Shown: positions 18,452 through 28,145 of the stretch, in pieces
How the letters are laid out: every line of letters starts with the position of its first letter
Numbering within the stretch: the stretch's first letter is position 1
From: Kribbella soli
GTDB taxonomy: Bacteria > Actinomycetota > Actinomycetes > Propionibacteriales > Kribbellaceae
Direction: 5' to 3'
Assembly: GCF_004331345.1 (NCBI RefSeq)
Contig: NZ_SJJZ01000001.1
Coordinates: 1,860,001-1,924,000, forward strand
Length of the DNA: 64,000 nt
The notes under the pieces: generated by a model
The model's database searches: none
What the model saw: the letters and a program-made list of their open reading frames with translations, nothing else
Told to the model about the DNA's origin: nothing
Program-made: the position numbers and the translations under genes

Positions 18452-19747
18452 ATGGACCAGTCCGTGCTCACCAGGAGACGTTTCCTGCAGGCCACCGGAG
18501 GTACGGCGCTCGCCGCATCGCTGGCGGCCTGTGGAGGCGGCGGCAGTGGCGGCGGGGCGTCCACCAAGGAGCTGTCGTTCGTCTACATGGGGACGGCCGA
18601 GCAGCAGGCGACCTGGAACAAGCTGTTCGCGAAGTTCACCGAGCAGCACCCGGAGATCAAGCTCAAGGCCGAGGGCATCCCGCTGTCGAACTGGGGCGAC
18701 TTCTTCAACAAGCTCTCCACCCGGATCGCCGGCGGCCAGGTGCCGGACGTCATCCAGATCGCCACCGAGGGCCAGCGGCTGTTCGCGTCCAAGGGCCTGC
18801 TCGCGCCGCTCGACGACTACATTGCCAAGGACAAAGCGACCATCGACGAGTACTACGGCGACATGGACCCGAACCTGATCGAGTGGGACAAGAAGTACGC
18901 CTCCACCGACGGCAAGACGTACTACCTGCCGGGCGAGTTCAACACGATGTGCATGTGGTACTCGAAGGACCTGTTCGCGAAGGCCGGCGTACCCGAGCCG
19001 ACAGCCCGATGGACCTGGGACCAGTTCCGGTCCGCGTGTGAGCAGATCAAGGCGAAGACCGGCGCCTTCGGGTACGCCGCCGGCCCTGAGTACTTCGCGG
19101 CGATCATGCCGTGGCTGCTCACCAACGGGACCAGCAGCTTCAGCGAGGACTGGTCGAAGCCGACGTACGACGATCCCAAGGTGATCGAAGCGGCCGAGTT
19201 CAACCGCAAACTGGTGGCCGACAAGCTGTCACCGCCGCCCGGTGGAACCTTCGACGCGACGACGGCGGCCGCGCAGGGCAAGCTGGCGATGTTCGGCGGC
19301 GGACGCTGGCCGATCATCAGCATCCGGAACCTGAAGGCGACGCAGAAGATGGGCATCGTGCCGTGGCCGACCAAGGTCGAGCAGGGCTCGCCGGTCGGCT
19401 GGAACGGGTACCCGATCCTGAAGGCGTCGAAGAAGAAGGACGACGCCTGGACGTTCATCAAGTTCCTGATCTCGAAGGAAGGCTCGTCGACGTTCGCCCA
19501 GCTCGGCGGCACCATCGTCCCGGCGCGGAAGTCGATCGCGAACAGCCAGTCGTTCCTCGAGGACGCGCCGAAGGGTACGGAGTACCTCTACCAGGCACTG
19601 AGCTACGCGACCCCGATCCCGTCGCCGGACAAGGGCGCAGCGATCCAGAAGGCGATCGAGGACGGCTGGAAGCAGGTGCTGACCGGCAACGCCGCACCGG
19701 CCGACGCGCTCGGCAAGGCCCAGACCACGCTGGAGGGATTGGTCTGA
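18452..19747 (+). CDS. ABC importer sugar-binding lipoprotein
   Basis: A 431-residue family-1 extracellular solute-binding protein. The N terminus combines a Tat-like TRRRFLQATG with a lipobox ending LAAC at residue 30, so it is exported and lipid-anchored. The body has the expected pattern for carbohydrate binders (STRIAGGQVPDVIQIATEGQ, GKLAMFGGGRWPI). Start at the ATG at 18452, with TGGAGG 9 nt upstream. First gene of a five-gene operon ending in a GH116 glucosidase, which suggests that the ligand is a beta-glucoside or related oligosaccharide. Confidence 0.92.
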   Translation: MDQSVLTRRRFLQATGGTALAASLAACGGGGSGGGASTKELSFVYMGTAEQQATWNKLFAKFTEQHPEIKLKAEGIPLSNWGDFFNKLSTRIAGGQVPDVIQIATEGQRLFASKGLLAPLDDYIAKDKATIDEYYGDMDPNLIEWDKKYASTDGKTYYLPGEFNTMCMWYSKDLFAKAGVPEPTARWTWDQFRSACEQIKAKTGAFGYAAGPEYFAAIMPWLLTNGTSSFSEDWSKPTYDDPKVIEAAEFNRKLVADKLSPPPGGTFDATTAAAQGKLAMFGGGRWPIISIRNLKATQKMGIVPWPTKVEQGSPVGWNGYPILKASKKKDDAWTFIKFLISKEGSSTFAQLGGTIVPARKSIANSQSFLEDAPKGTEYLYQALSYATPIPSPDKGAAIQKAIEDGWKQVLTGNAAPADALGKAQTTLEGLV

Positions 19748-20610
19748 AACCGCAGCGGAGGGACTGGCTCCCTGGCTACCTGTTCATCAGCCCAGCCATC
19801 CTGCTCTTCGTCGTCTTCGTCGCTGGACCTCTGGTCGCCGCCTTTGCGCTCAGCTTGTTCCACTGGGACTTGTTGAGTACGCCGGAATTCGCGGGCCTGG
19901 ACAACTTCAAGCAACTCGTGACCGACGGCGCCACCGTGCGCGCCGTGATCAACACGTTCGTGTTCGCTCTCGCGTCGGTGGTCACCCATATCGGGATCGG
20001 GATGCTGCTCGCGCTCGGCGTCCACCGGACGATGACGCGCGGCACGAAGTACTTCGTCAGAACCGCCTATTTCTTCCCGTTCCTGGTGTCCTGGGCCGCG
20101 GTCGCGCTGATCTGGAAATACGTGCTGGATCCGGCGTTCGGCCTGGCGAACTACTACCTCTCGGCGACGACGAACTGGCTGGCCTCGCCGACGCTCGCGT
20201 TGCCGACGCTGATCGTTGTCGACTGGTGGCACACGATCGGGTACACGTTCATCATCCTGCTGGCCGGTCTGCAGACCGTGCCGGCGCAGCTGCACGAGGC
20301 GGCGCGGGTGGACGGCGCGAACGCGTGGTGGCGGTTCTGGAGCGTGACGCTGCCGGTGATGTCGCCGACGATCTTCTTCGCCACGGTGATCACGTTCATC
20401 GGCGCGTTCCAGATCTTCGACCCGATGGTGATCATGACCCAGGGCGGCCCGGACGGCGCGACCCGGAGCATCGTGCAGTACACGTACGAGAAGGGCTTCC
20501 AGTCCTTCGAGGTCGGGTACGCCGCGGCGCTGTCGCTGGTCCTGTTCGTCGTGATCATGATTGTCACCGGCCTCCAGTTCCGCCTCAGCCGACGGTGGGT
20601 GCACCAGTGA
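19744..20610 (+). CDS. ABC importer permease 1, starting at CTG
   Basis: A 288-residue six-TM permease of the MalF/UgpA group. The EAA loop reads EAARVDGANAWWRFWSVTLP. No ATG, GTG or TTG lies in frame between the previous stop and the first TM helix; a CTG at 19744 overlaps the binding-protein stop (CTGA) and has GGAGGG 6 nt upstream. I therefore assign CTG as the start, giving LKPQRRDWLPGYLFISPAIL. The next in-frame alternatives would delete TM1. Confidence 0.88.
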   Translation: MKPQRRDWLPGYLFISPAILLFVVFVAGPLVAAFALSLFHWDLLSTPEFAGLDNFKQLVTDGATVRAVINTFVFALASVVTHIGIGMLLALGVHRTMTRGTKYFVRTAYFFPFLVSWAAVALIWKYVLDPAFGLANYYLSATTNWLASPTLALPTLIVVDWWHTIGYTFIILLAGLQTVPAQLHEAARVDGANAWWRFWSVTLPVMSPTIFFATVITFIGAFQIFDPMVIMTQGGPDGATRSIVQYTYEKGFQSFEVGYAAALSLVLFVVIMIVTGLQFRLSRRWVHQ

Positions 20611-21419
20611 AGGGCAAGCTGCTCGACCTCGTGCTGGTGCTCGGCGGGGTGGTGATGATCGCGCCGCTGGTGTGGCTGGTCGTGAACGCCTTGTCGGAGC
20701 CGATCGACGCGTTCCAGTTGCCGCCGCGGTGGATTCCGCGACCGCCGACGCTGCAGAACTTCCAGCAGGTGCCGGACCTGATCCCGTTCGCGCAGATGGC
20801 ATGGAACAGCCTGCAGATCGCGGTCATCACGACAGCCGGCGCACTGCTCACGAGTGCGCTCGCGGCGTACGCGTTCAACCGGCTGCGGTTCCCGGGACGG
20901 GACCAGATCTTCTCGGTTTTGCTAGCAGCGCTAGTCGTTCCGGTGCAGCTGACCGTCGTGCCGATCTTCATCATGATGCGCTGGCTGCATCTCGTGGACA
21001 CGACGGTGGCGATCTGGTTGCCCGCGTTGGTCAACGTGTTCGGGATCTTCTTCCTGCGGCAGTACATCGCGTCGATCCCGCGGGAGCTGGACGAGGCGGC
21101 GATCATGGACGGTGCCGGCCACTTCTGGATCCTGTTCCGGGTGATCCTGCCGCTCGCGCGACCGGGGCTGACCGCGCTCGGGATCTTCGTCTTCGAGGCG
21201 TCCTGGAACAACTTCTTCTGGCCGTACATCTTCCTGTCGTCTCCGGAGAAGATGACGCTCCCGGTCGGCCTCGTGTCGCTGCAGGGCGCGGTCGGCGGCG
21301 GTCCGGCCGTCGTACTGTTCGCCGCGATCACACTGGTGGTGCTGCCGATCCTCGTCCTGTTCCTGATCTTCCAGCGCTCGTTCATCGCCTCCATCGCATC
21401 AACGGGACTCCGCGCATGA
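20607..21419 (+). CDS. ABC importer permease 2
   Basis: A 270-residue MalG-type permease with six TM helices. The coupling EAA loop reads DEAAIMDGAGHFWILFRVIL. It starts at a GTG overlapping the permease 1 stop (GTGA) and ends overlapping the next gene (ATGA). It pairs with permease 1. No ATPase gene lies in the operon, so a shared MsiK-type ATPase encoded elsewhere probably energises import, as is common in actinobacteria. Confidence 0.93.
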   Translation: MKGKLLDLVLVLGGVVMIAPLVWLVVNALSEPIDAFQLPPRWIPRPPTLQNFQQVPDLIPFAQMAWNSLQIAVITTAGALLTSALAAYAFNRLRFPGRDQIFSVLLAALVVPVQLTVVPIFIMMRWLHLVDTTVAIWLPALVNVFGIFFLRQYIASIPRELDEAAIMDGAGHFWILFRVILPLARPGLTALGIFVFEASWNNFFWPYIFLSSPEKMTLPVGLVSLQGAVGGGPAVVLFAAITLVVLPILVLFLIFQRSFIASIASTGLRA

Positions 21420-22366
21420 CGCGCCGCCCCAGCCCCGCGTCCGATCGCCCCGCGTCCGATCGCCTCGCGTCCGATCGCCTCGGAGCCGACCGGCCAGGGG
21501 CCGACTGGTCGCCACCGCAGCCAGCCGAGTCCCATTTCCCTGGCATACCCACCAATTTCCCTGGCATACCCACCAAATTGGGGGTTCCTGAGCCTGAAAA
21601 TGGGTCCGCAACCCCCAACTTGATGGGTCAGCCAGGCAAATTGGCTGGTCAGCCAGGCAAATTGGGGAGGACCGGGGGCGAGGGGGCCGGGGCCGCGGGT
21701 GGTGTTGCCGGCGCGGATGATCCGGTTGGTGCGGTCCGGGATCGGCTTCCTGTTGCGTTCGGTGCGCTTTGGGGCGAGCTGCCGCTCCTCGCCTCCGCCG
21801 GTATCCTGGTGTGTACGGCGGGGGCTCTCGTCGTCCTGCTCAGTCCGGGGCTGTCACCACTCAGCGTCCTACTCGCCGCACTCCTCATCTCACCTGTCTG
21901 GGGAGCAGTCATCGCGACCACGGACGCAGTCGTCTTGTGGGACCGCGGTGGTGTCGCAGTACTGCTCAAAAACCTGCGGAAGCACGCCTTTGCGGGTCTG
22001 GGGGTCGGGGTGGTGCCTGGTGTAGTGGCTGCGCTTGGACTGTTCAACTGGCAGCTGTACTCCGGGCCGGTCTTCGCGGTCCCGTTGGCGGTCAGTGGCT
22101 GTGCAAGCGTGCTGCTACTACTCGCCTCCTGCTACGCGTTCAGCCTGCGCGTCACCTCCGGACTGCGCGGCCAGACACTCTGGTTCACCGCGCTGCATCT
22201 GGTCGCCCGCGCCCCGCTGGTCCCACTCGGCGTACTCGCACTGGCTTTCGTGGCTCTGCTGCTCGGGACCTCGGTTACCGCCTCACTACTTCTGCTCGCT
22301 CCCGGTCCGGTGGCGTTGTTCGCCTCTGCCGGTACATGGACGGAGAAACATGCACTACACCGGTGA
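21416..22366 (+). CDS. DUF624-like membrane protein with repeat-rich N terminus
   Basis: Residues from about 95 to 316 form six hydrophobic helices (LLASAGILVCTAGALVVLL and onward) like the YesL/DUF624 proteins often found with sugar ABC importers. The first 95 residues are unusual: a pentapeptide array (ASDRP, ASDRL, ASDRL, GADRP, GADWS), then FPGIPTN FPGIPTK and later GQPGKLA GQPGKLG repeats encoded by a palindromic DNA element. The ATG at 21416 overlaps the permease stop. A later start would give a normal-length DUF624 protein, so the N-terminal block may be an insertion. Confidence 0.75.
   Translation: MTRRPSPASDRPASDRLASDRLGADRPGADWSPPQPAESHFPGIPTNFPGIPTKLGVPEPENGSATPNLMGQPGKLAGQPGKLGRTGGEGAGAAGGVAGADDPVGAVRDRLPVAFGALWGELPLLASAGILVCTAGALVVLLSPGLSPLSVLLAALLISPVWGAVIATTDAVVLWDRGGVAVLLKNLRKHAFAGLGVGVVPGVVAALGLFNWQLYSGPVFAVPLAVSGCASVLLLLASCYAFSLRVTSGLRGQTLWFTALHLVARAPLVPLGVLALAFVALLLGTSVTASLLLLAPGPVALFASAGTWTEKHALHR
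21436..21510 (+). repeat. 15-bp tandem repeats coding for a pentapeptide
   Basis: CGCGTCCGATCGCC occurs at 21436, 21451 and 21466 with an exact 15-bp period. Two diverged units follow, coding GADRP and GADWS. Tandem units of this kind change copy number easily by slippage. Confidence 0.8.
21534..21665. repeat. Palindromic tandem-repeat element inside a coding region
   Basis: Two exact 21-bp copies (unit starting ATTTCCCTGGCATACCCACC, at 21534 and 21555) are followed by a partly palindromic centre (AATTGGGGGTT and AACCCCCAACT). Two 21-bp units of the complementary type follow (GGTCAGCCAGGCAAATTGG at 21626 and 21647). Complemented left units match the right units at 17 and 16 of 21 positions. 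The block is much less GC-rich than its surroundings and stays in frame on the plus strand. Confidence 0.85.
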
Positions 22367-24821
22367 CAACCTTCGACACTTCGCACTGCCGTTGGGAGGT
22401 CTCGGCACCGGCACCGTCGCGCTGGCCGGCAACGGCGCGCTGCGGCAGTGGCAGCTGCACAACATCGGCAACCACGAAGGGCATGTGCCGGACAGCTTCT
22501 TCGCGATCCGTCTCTCCCAGATCGAGCCGCCGCTCGACGAGATCCGCCTCCTCCAAGGACCGCCGCTGGAGCCCACCGACACCCCGCTGGTCACCGATGA
22601 CGTGGTGCCGGCCGGTGAGCGGCGGCTGCACGCGGCGATCCCGTCAGTCGGCACGACCAAGGTGACCGCGACGTACCCCCGCGCACGCGTGGAGTACGAG
22701 ACGGATCTGCCGGTTGAGATCAGCCTGGACGTGTTCAACCCGTTGGTGCCGTCGGACGCCGCGGTCAGCTCGCAGCCTGTCGTCGGGTTCACGTTCACGC
22801 TGCACAACCCGGGTGAGATCGCCGTGCACGGCAAGCTCGCAAGCGCGCTCCAGAACTCGATCGGCTGGGACGGCGTCACGCCTGTCGACGGCGTGTCCTG
22901 CAGCCTGTACGGCGGCAACACGAACCGCACCCGCCGCGCCGACGGCTGGACCTCACTCGTCCTCGAGAACACCAGCCTGCCCCTCGACCACCCCGGTTCC
23001 GGGCAGCTGGTGCTCGCGACCGACTCCGACGCGCTCGCTCACCCGCAATGGACCCGTCCGGAGGAATTCGTTGCCTTCCTCAACGGTCCCGTGACACCGG
23101 CGAGCGGTTCGAGCGCGCCCGGGACGACGTGGAACGGTGGGCTGGCAGTCCCGTTCAACCTCCAGCCAGGTGAGACCGCCAAGGTCCGGTTCCTCATCGC
23201 GTGGCACTTCCCGAACCGATATGTCGACTTCAACCAATTCGGCCCGCACCCGGAGTACGGTCACAGCCGCTTCTGGCTCGGCAACGCGTACACCCGTCGT
23301 ACGCCGGACGCGGTCGCCGCAGCCGACCGCTTCATCGAGCACTGGCCCGAACTGGAAACACTGACGACCGCCTGGACAGAGGCGTTCGAGGAGAGCAGCC
23401 TGCCCGGCGAGGCCGGTTCACGGCTAGCAGCGCTAGCGGCCGACGTACGGAGTCCAACCGTCTTCCAGACCGCGGACGGCGACGTACTCGGGTTCGAAGG
23501 CGTGCTCGGCGCGTCCACCGCGATGTGGGGCGGCCGGTACGGCGGCTCGTGTCCACTGAACTGCACGCACGTGTGGAACTACGAGCAGACGCTCTCGCGC
23601 CTCTTCCCGTCGCTGGAGCAGAACATGCGTGACACCGAGTACGACGTCATGCAGGCACCGGAGGGGTACATCCCGCACCGGGTACGCGCACCGCTCTACG
23701 TGAAGCAGCTGTGGGACGTGGTGATCGGCGGACCGGAAGAGCCGGCACTGGACGGGATGCTGGGCAGTGTGTTGAAGACGTACCGCGAGGTGCGCCAGGG
23801 TGCCGGTCTGGACTGGCTGGGGCGACGCTGGCCTCAGGTGGTCCGATTGCTCGACCACATCCACAGCAAGTGGCTGCGGGACGGCGTACTGCGTGGCATC
23901 CAGCCCAGTACGCACGACATCGACCTGTGTGGTGTCAACTCGTTCATGGGCACGCTGTGGCTCGCTGCGCTGCGTGCGGCGGAGGAGATGGCGCTACTGC
24001 TCGGTGAGGACGCCAAGGAGTACCGCAGCCTGTTCGACGCGGGCAGCACGGCGTACGACGAACTGCTGTTCACAGGCGAGTACTACCGGCAGATCCTGGA
24101 CCCGGACGAGACCCGTGACTTCCAGTGGGGCGACGGCTGCCTGGCCGACCAGCTCATCGGGCAGTGGTGGGCGCACCAGCTGGACCTCGGTTACCTGCTT
24201 CCGGAGGACCACGTGCGTACGGCGCTGCGCAACGTCGTACGGCACAACCTGCGGACCGGTTTCCGCGACTTCGACCACCCGTACCGCGTCTTCGCCGACG
24301 GCGACGACACCGGGCTCCTCATGTGCACCTGGCCGCACGGCGGTCGCCCCGACATCCCCACGCGGTACTGCGACGAGGTCTGGACCGGCTCGGAGTACCA
24401 GGTCGCCGCCCACTGCCTGTACGAAGGCCTCACCGATGAGGGCATGTCCATCCTGCAAGGCCTCTGGACCAGGTACGACGGAACCCGCCGCAACCCGTTC
24501 AACCCGATCGAATGCGGCGACCACTACATCCGCAACGCCGCCGGCTGGTCCGTCCTGGAAGCCCTCACCGGCTACCGCCACAACGCCCTCACCAAGACCA
24601 TCACCTTCGCGCCCCTGGAACTCGCCCGCACCGACACCACCTGGCAATTCCCCTTCACCACCAACACCGGCTGGGCCACCGCCACCCATACCGCCACCAC
24701 CCTCACCATCACCTGCGAAGCCGGCCACCTCGACCTCCGAACAGTCCACATCGACGGCACGCCGTACCAGATCGACGCCCCGATCCACCCCGGAAAACCC
24801 TTGGTGATCACGACAACCTGA
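22350..24821 (+). CDS. GH116 family beta-glycosidase
   Basis: An 823-residue protein with the two-domain GH116 layout: an N-terminal beta domain starting NLRHFALPLGGLGTGTVALA and a C-terminal (alpha/alpha)6 catalytic domain (about 380-740). The nucleophile Glu should be the one in CTHVWNYEQT; the acid/base Asp is likely in STHDIDLCGVNSF. Family members are beta-glucosidases, beta-xylosidases and glucosylceramidases. There is no signal peptide, so it acts on sugars after import by the upstream ABC system. The start overlaps the DUF624 gene by 17 bases. Confidence 0.9.
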   Translation: MHYTGDNLRHFALPLGGLGTGTVALAGNGALRQWQLHNIGNHEGHVPDSFFAIRLSQIEPPLDEIRLLQGPPLEPTDTPLVTDDVVPAGERRLHAAIPSVGTTKVTATYPRARVEYETDLPVEISLDVFNPLVPSDAAVSSQPVVGFTFTLHNPGEIAVHGKLASALQNSIGWDGVTPVDGVSCSLYGGNTNRTRRADGWTSLVLENTSLPLDHPGSGQLVLATDSDALAHPQWTRPEEFVAFLNGPVTPASGSSAPGTTWNGGLAVPFNLQPGETAKVRFLIAWHFPNRYVDFNQFGPHPEYGHSRFWLGNAYTRRTPDAVAAADRFIEHWPELETLTTAWTEAFEESSLPGEAGSRLAALAADVRSPTVFQTADGDVLGFEGVLGASTAMWGGRYGGSCPLNCTHVWNYEQTLSRLFPSLEQNMRDTEYDVMQAPEGYIPHRVRAPLYVKQLWDVVIGGPEEPALDGMLGSVLKTYREVRQGAGLDWLGRRWPQVVRLLDHIHSKWLRDGVLRGIQPSTHDIDLCGVNSFMGTLWLAALRAAEEMALLLGEDAKEYRSLFDAGSTAYDELLFTGEYYRQILDPDETRDFQWGDGCLADQLIGQWWAHQLDLGYLLPEDHVRTALRNVVRHNLRTGFRDFDHPYRVFADGDDTGLLMCTWPHGGRPDIPTRYCDEVWTGSEYQVAAHCLYEGLTDEGMSILQGLWTRYDGTRRNPFNPIECGDHYIRNAAGWSVLEALTGYRHNALTKTITFAPLELARTDTTWQFPFTTNTGWATATHTATTLTITCEAGHLDLRTVHIDGTPYQIDAPIHPGKPLVITTT

Positions 24822-24837
24822 CGCCTACGGTCGAGAC

Positions 24838-25326
24838 ATGAACCTCGTCGAACGCGCACAGGCGTTGCAGGCCGAGGCCCAGCAACTCTTCACGCGACTG
24901 GACCTCGGCACCGCGTTCCCGTGGAAGCCGGTACTGATCGGCAGCGCACTGTCGGGCCTAATGGTCGACCGCGACCTGGACGTCATGTTCGACGCGCCCG
25001 ACGCCACAAGCGCCACCATTCTCACCGGCCTGATCACCCTGGACCGCCGGGTCGAGTTGCGCAGCGTCGACTTTCGAGACGAGCGAGCCGACCGCCGCCC
25101 CACACCAGCCATCACCGACGAACGCTTCTACGCGGTCCTACACACCGACAACTGGAAAATCGACCTAACCTTCTGGCTACACGTGGTCGGACGACCGCAC
25201 GTGCCAGACGCACTGCGACTGAAGCGGGCGAGCGCTGAGCAGCGGCAGCGAATCCTGAAGTTGAAGGACGCCAACCCCGAGCGAGACAGCTCAGCGATCT
25301 ACGCCGCTGTACTTCATTGGAGTTAG
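24838..25326 (+). CDS. Nucleotidyltransferase-like protein
   Basis: A 162-residue soluble protein. LIGSALSGLMVDRDLDVMFD resembles the GS-x(n)-DxD core of the nucleotidyltransferase fold, and a later IDLTFW could give a third acidic residue. Nothing identifies a substrate. It follows the GH116 gene by 16 nt but seems unrelated. Its end overlaps the convergent NYN gene by 4 bases. The fold assignment is tentative. Confidence 0.7.
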   Translation: MNLVERAQALQAEAQQLFTRLDLGTAFPWKPVLIGSALSGLMVDRDLDVMFDAPDATSATILTGLITLDRRVELRSVDFRDERADRRPTPAITDERFYAVLHTDNWKIDLTFWLHVVGRPHVPDALRLKRASAEQRQRILKLKDANPERDSSAIYAAVLHWS

Positions 25327-25967
25327 TGCCACTTCGCTGGTCGGCTGTAGGCCCGTCCGCTGGTGGGGTCAACCACTGTTGGCGGCAGTTGGGCACCCGT
25401 CAGCTTGGACATCCCGATGCTGAACGAGGCGGGCATCAGGTTGCTGAGCTCAGCCGAGTACCGCTTCGGCGGAAACGCCGCCGCGAGGAACATCCCGGCG
25501 TTCAGGGTCCGAGCCGTTCGGATCGCCGGGGTGAGGTCGCTGTCCGCGCTGATGATCAAGGCCGCGTCCGTTGCGTGGATCGCCGCATCCGCGACCACTG
25601 CGGTCGCGATATTCACGTCCGTTTCCTTCTCCTCGTACTGAATCCATGACGCCGCGCACGCTCGACAGGTCCGCACCTTCTTCTGATACCGACCTTGAGT
25701 GATCTCGATCAGCCCAGGGTTCCGTGCCAAGAGCGCCGCCTGATAGCGGCCTTGGCGCGACGCCGCCGCCGGGTCATCGAGGACCGGCGCGGTGAAGTAG
25801 TGCACGCCGACGAGTGAGCTCCGTGGGCGTAGCAGCCGGGAAAGCTTCACCAGATCCAGCCAGAGCAGCCGCCGCCCAGAACGTTCTTTCAGGCCGTGAT
25901 AGAGGTTGAACCCGTCGACATAGACGGTCAGACGTTCGGGCGTGAGAGGCGCGGTGTGCGACGGCAT
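25323..25967 (-). CDS. NYN/PIN-like ribonuclease domain protein
   Basis: A 214-residue NYN-domain protein (LabA/DUF88 type). The acidic active-site residues of this PIN-like nuclease fold are visible in VYVDGFNLYHG, KETDVNIATAV and IISADSDLTPAI. A CxxC pair (RTCRACAAS) near the middle may bind a metal. Start at the ATG at 25967 (MPSHTAPLTPERL); a GTG seven codons upstream (25988) is equally open, and neither has a clear ribosome site. Probably acts on RNA; the target is unknown. Confidence 0.82.
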   Translation of the reverse strand: MPSHTAPLTPERLTVYVDGFNLYHGLKERSGRRLLWLDLVKLSRLLRPRSSLVGVHYFTAPVLDDPAAASRQGRYQAALLARNPGLIEITQGRYQKKVRTCRACAASWIQYEEKETDVNIATAVVADAAIHATDAALIISADSDLTPAIRTARTLNAGMFLAAAFPPKRYSAELSNLMPASFSIGMSKLTGAQLPPTVVDPTSGRAYSRPAKWH

Positions 25968-25979
25968 TGCAGGACAGTA

Positions 25980-26029
25980 GTCGTCCACAGCCGTTCAGCG
26001 CAGGTTGGACTCGACGGCCTGTGGATGAC
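25980..26029. promoter_or_regulatory. Inverted repeat between NYN gene and small-RNA candidate
   Basis: GTCGTCCACAG (25980-25990) and CTGTGGATGAC (26019-26029) pair at 10 of 11 positions, and the flanking CCGT and ACGG extend the match. The right arm abuts a TATGAT box, so a protein bound here could block transcription to the right. The left arm overlaps the start region of the NYN gene. Confidence 0.5.
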
Positions 26030-26041
26030 TATGATGTGGCT

Positions 26042-26098
26042 ACCACGCCAAGGCCTCGCGGCTTTGGTCCAACGGCCTCCTTCGGGAGGCCGTTTTTG
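26042..26098 (+). ncRNA. Candidate small RNA with two hairpins
   Basis: A TATGAT -10 box (26030-26035; weak TTGGAC at 26005, 19 bp spacing) is followed by about 57 nt that fold into two hairpins: CCAAGGCC-TCGC-GGCTTTGG (26048-26067) and CGGCCTCC-TTCG-GGAGGCCG with TTTTTG. There is no ORF. No plus-strand gene reaches this terminator, because the intervening gene is on the minus strand, so a dedicated short transcript is the simplest reading. Confidence 0.5.
26073..26098 (+). terminator. Intrinsic terminator with T-run
   Basis: Perfect 8-bp stem CGGCCTCC / GGAGGCCG closed by a TTCG tetraloop and followed by TTTTTG. It is one of only two classical terminators with a five-T run that I noticed in the window. 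Confidence 0.85.
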
Positions 26099-26156
26099 TT
26101 TGTGTGAAGGAAGAGTGCCGGCCGCCCGGCAACGCCACCGGACGGTCGGCACTCGA

Positions 26157-26534
26157 TCAGAGGAGTCCTAGTTCTGCGGACTCTTTGTCGGTGAAGAGGC
26201 GGGAGCGGATCAGGAAGCGGACGCCCTCGGGGGCCTCCACCGAGAACCCGCTGCCTCGGCCTTTCACCACGTCGACGGTGAGTTGGGTGTGCTTCCAGTA
26301 CTCGTACTGGTTCGCGGACATCCAGAAGCCGATCGGATCGTCTACCCCGTCGACGACCAGATCACCGAGATGCACGTCCGCCGACCCCGTGATGAATTCC
26401 CCGTCCGGGTAACACATCGGCGAGCTGCCGTCGCAGCAGCCACCGGACTGGTGGAACATCAGCGGACCGTGCATCCCGGTGAGGCGGCGGAGCCACTCCG
26501 CCGCCACGTCTGTCAGCAACACCTTCTCGACCAT
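26157..26534 (-). CDS. DUF779 protein, partner of aldehyde dehydrogenase
   Basis: A 125-residue protein of the DUF779 family. HQSGGCCDGSSPMCYPDGEF with its CC pair and third Cys is the family signature and may bind metal. It begins 4 nt after the aldehyde dehydrogenase gene, the usual arrangement for this family. Biochemical role unknown; the link with the aldehyde dehydrogenase is consistent across many bacteria. Confidence 0.92.
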   Translation of the reverse strand: MVEKVLLTDVAAEWLRRLTGMHGPLMFHQSGGCCDGSSPMCYPDGEFITGSADVHLGDLVVDGVDDPIGFWMSANQYEYWKHTQLTVDVVKGRGSGFSVEAPEGVRFLIRSRLFTDKESAELGLL

Positions 26535-26538
26535 GGGC

Positions 26539-28062
<1,524 letters not shown>

Positions 28063-28083
28063 TGGTTCTCCTTCGGATACCCG

Positions 28084-28128
28084 ACGTTGGACCGAAGGTA
28101 GGAGAATGAACGTTGCACCGACGTTGCA
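28084..28128. promoter_or_regulatory. ACGTTG direct repeats in the aldehyde dehydrogenase promoter
   Basis: ACGTTGGA (28084-28091) and two ACGTTGCA copies (28110-28117 and 28121-28128, 11 bp apart) lie in the 83-bp gap between the aldehyde dehydrogenase gene and its divergent regulator. They are good candidates for the regulator's binding sites. Confidence 0.5.
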
Positions 28129-28145
28129 GCGCGGAGTGAGGCGGC

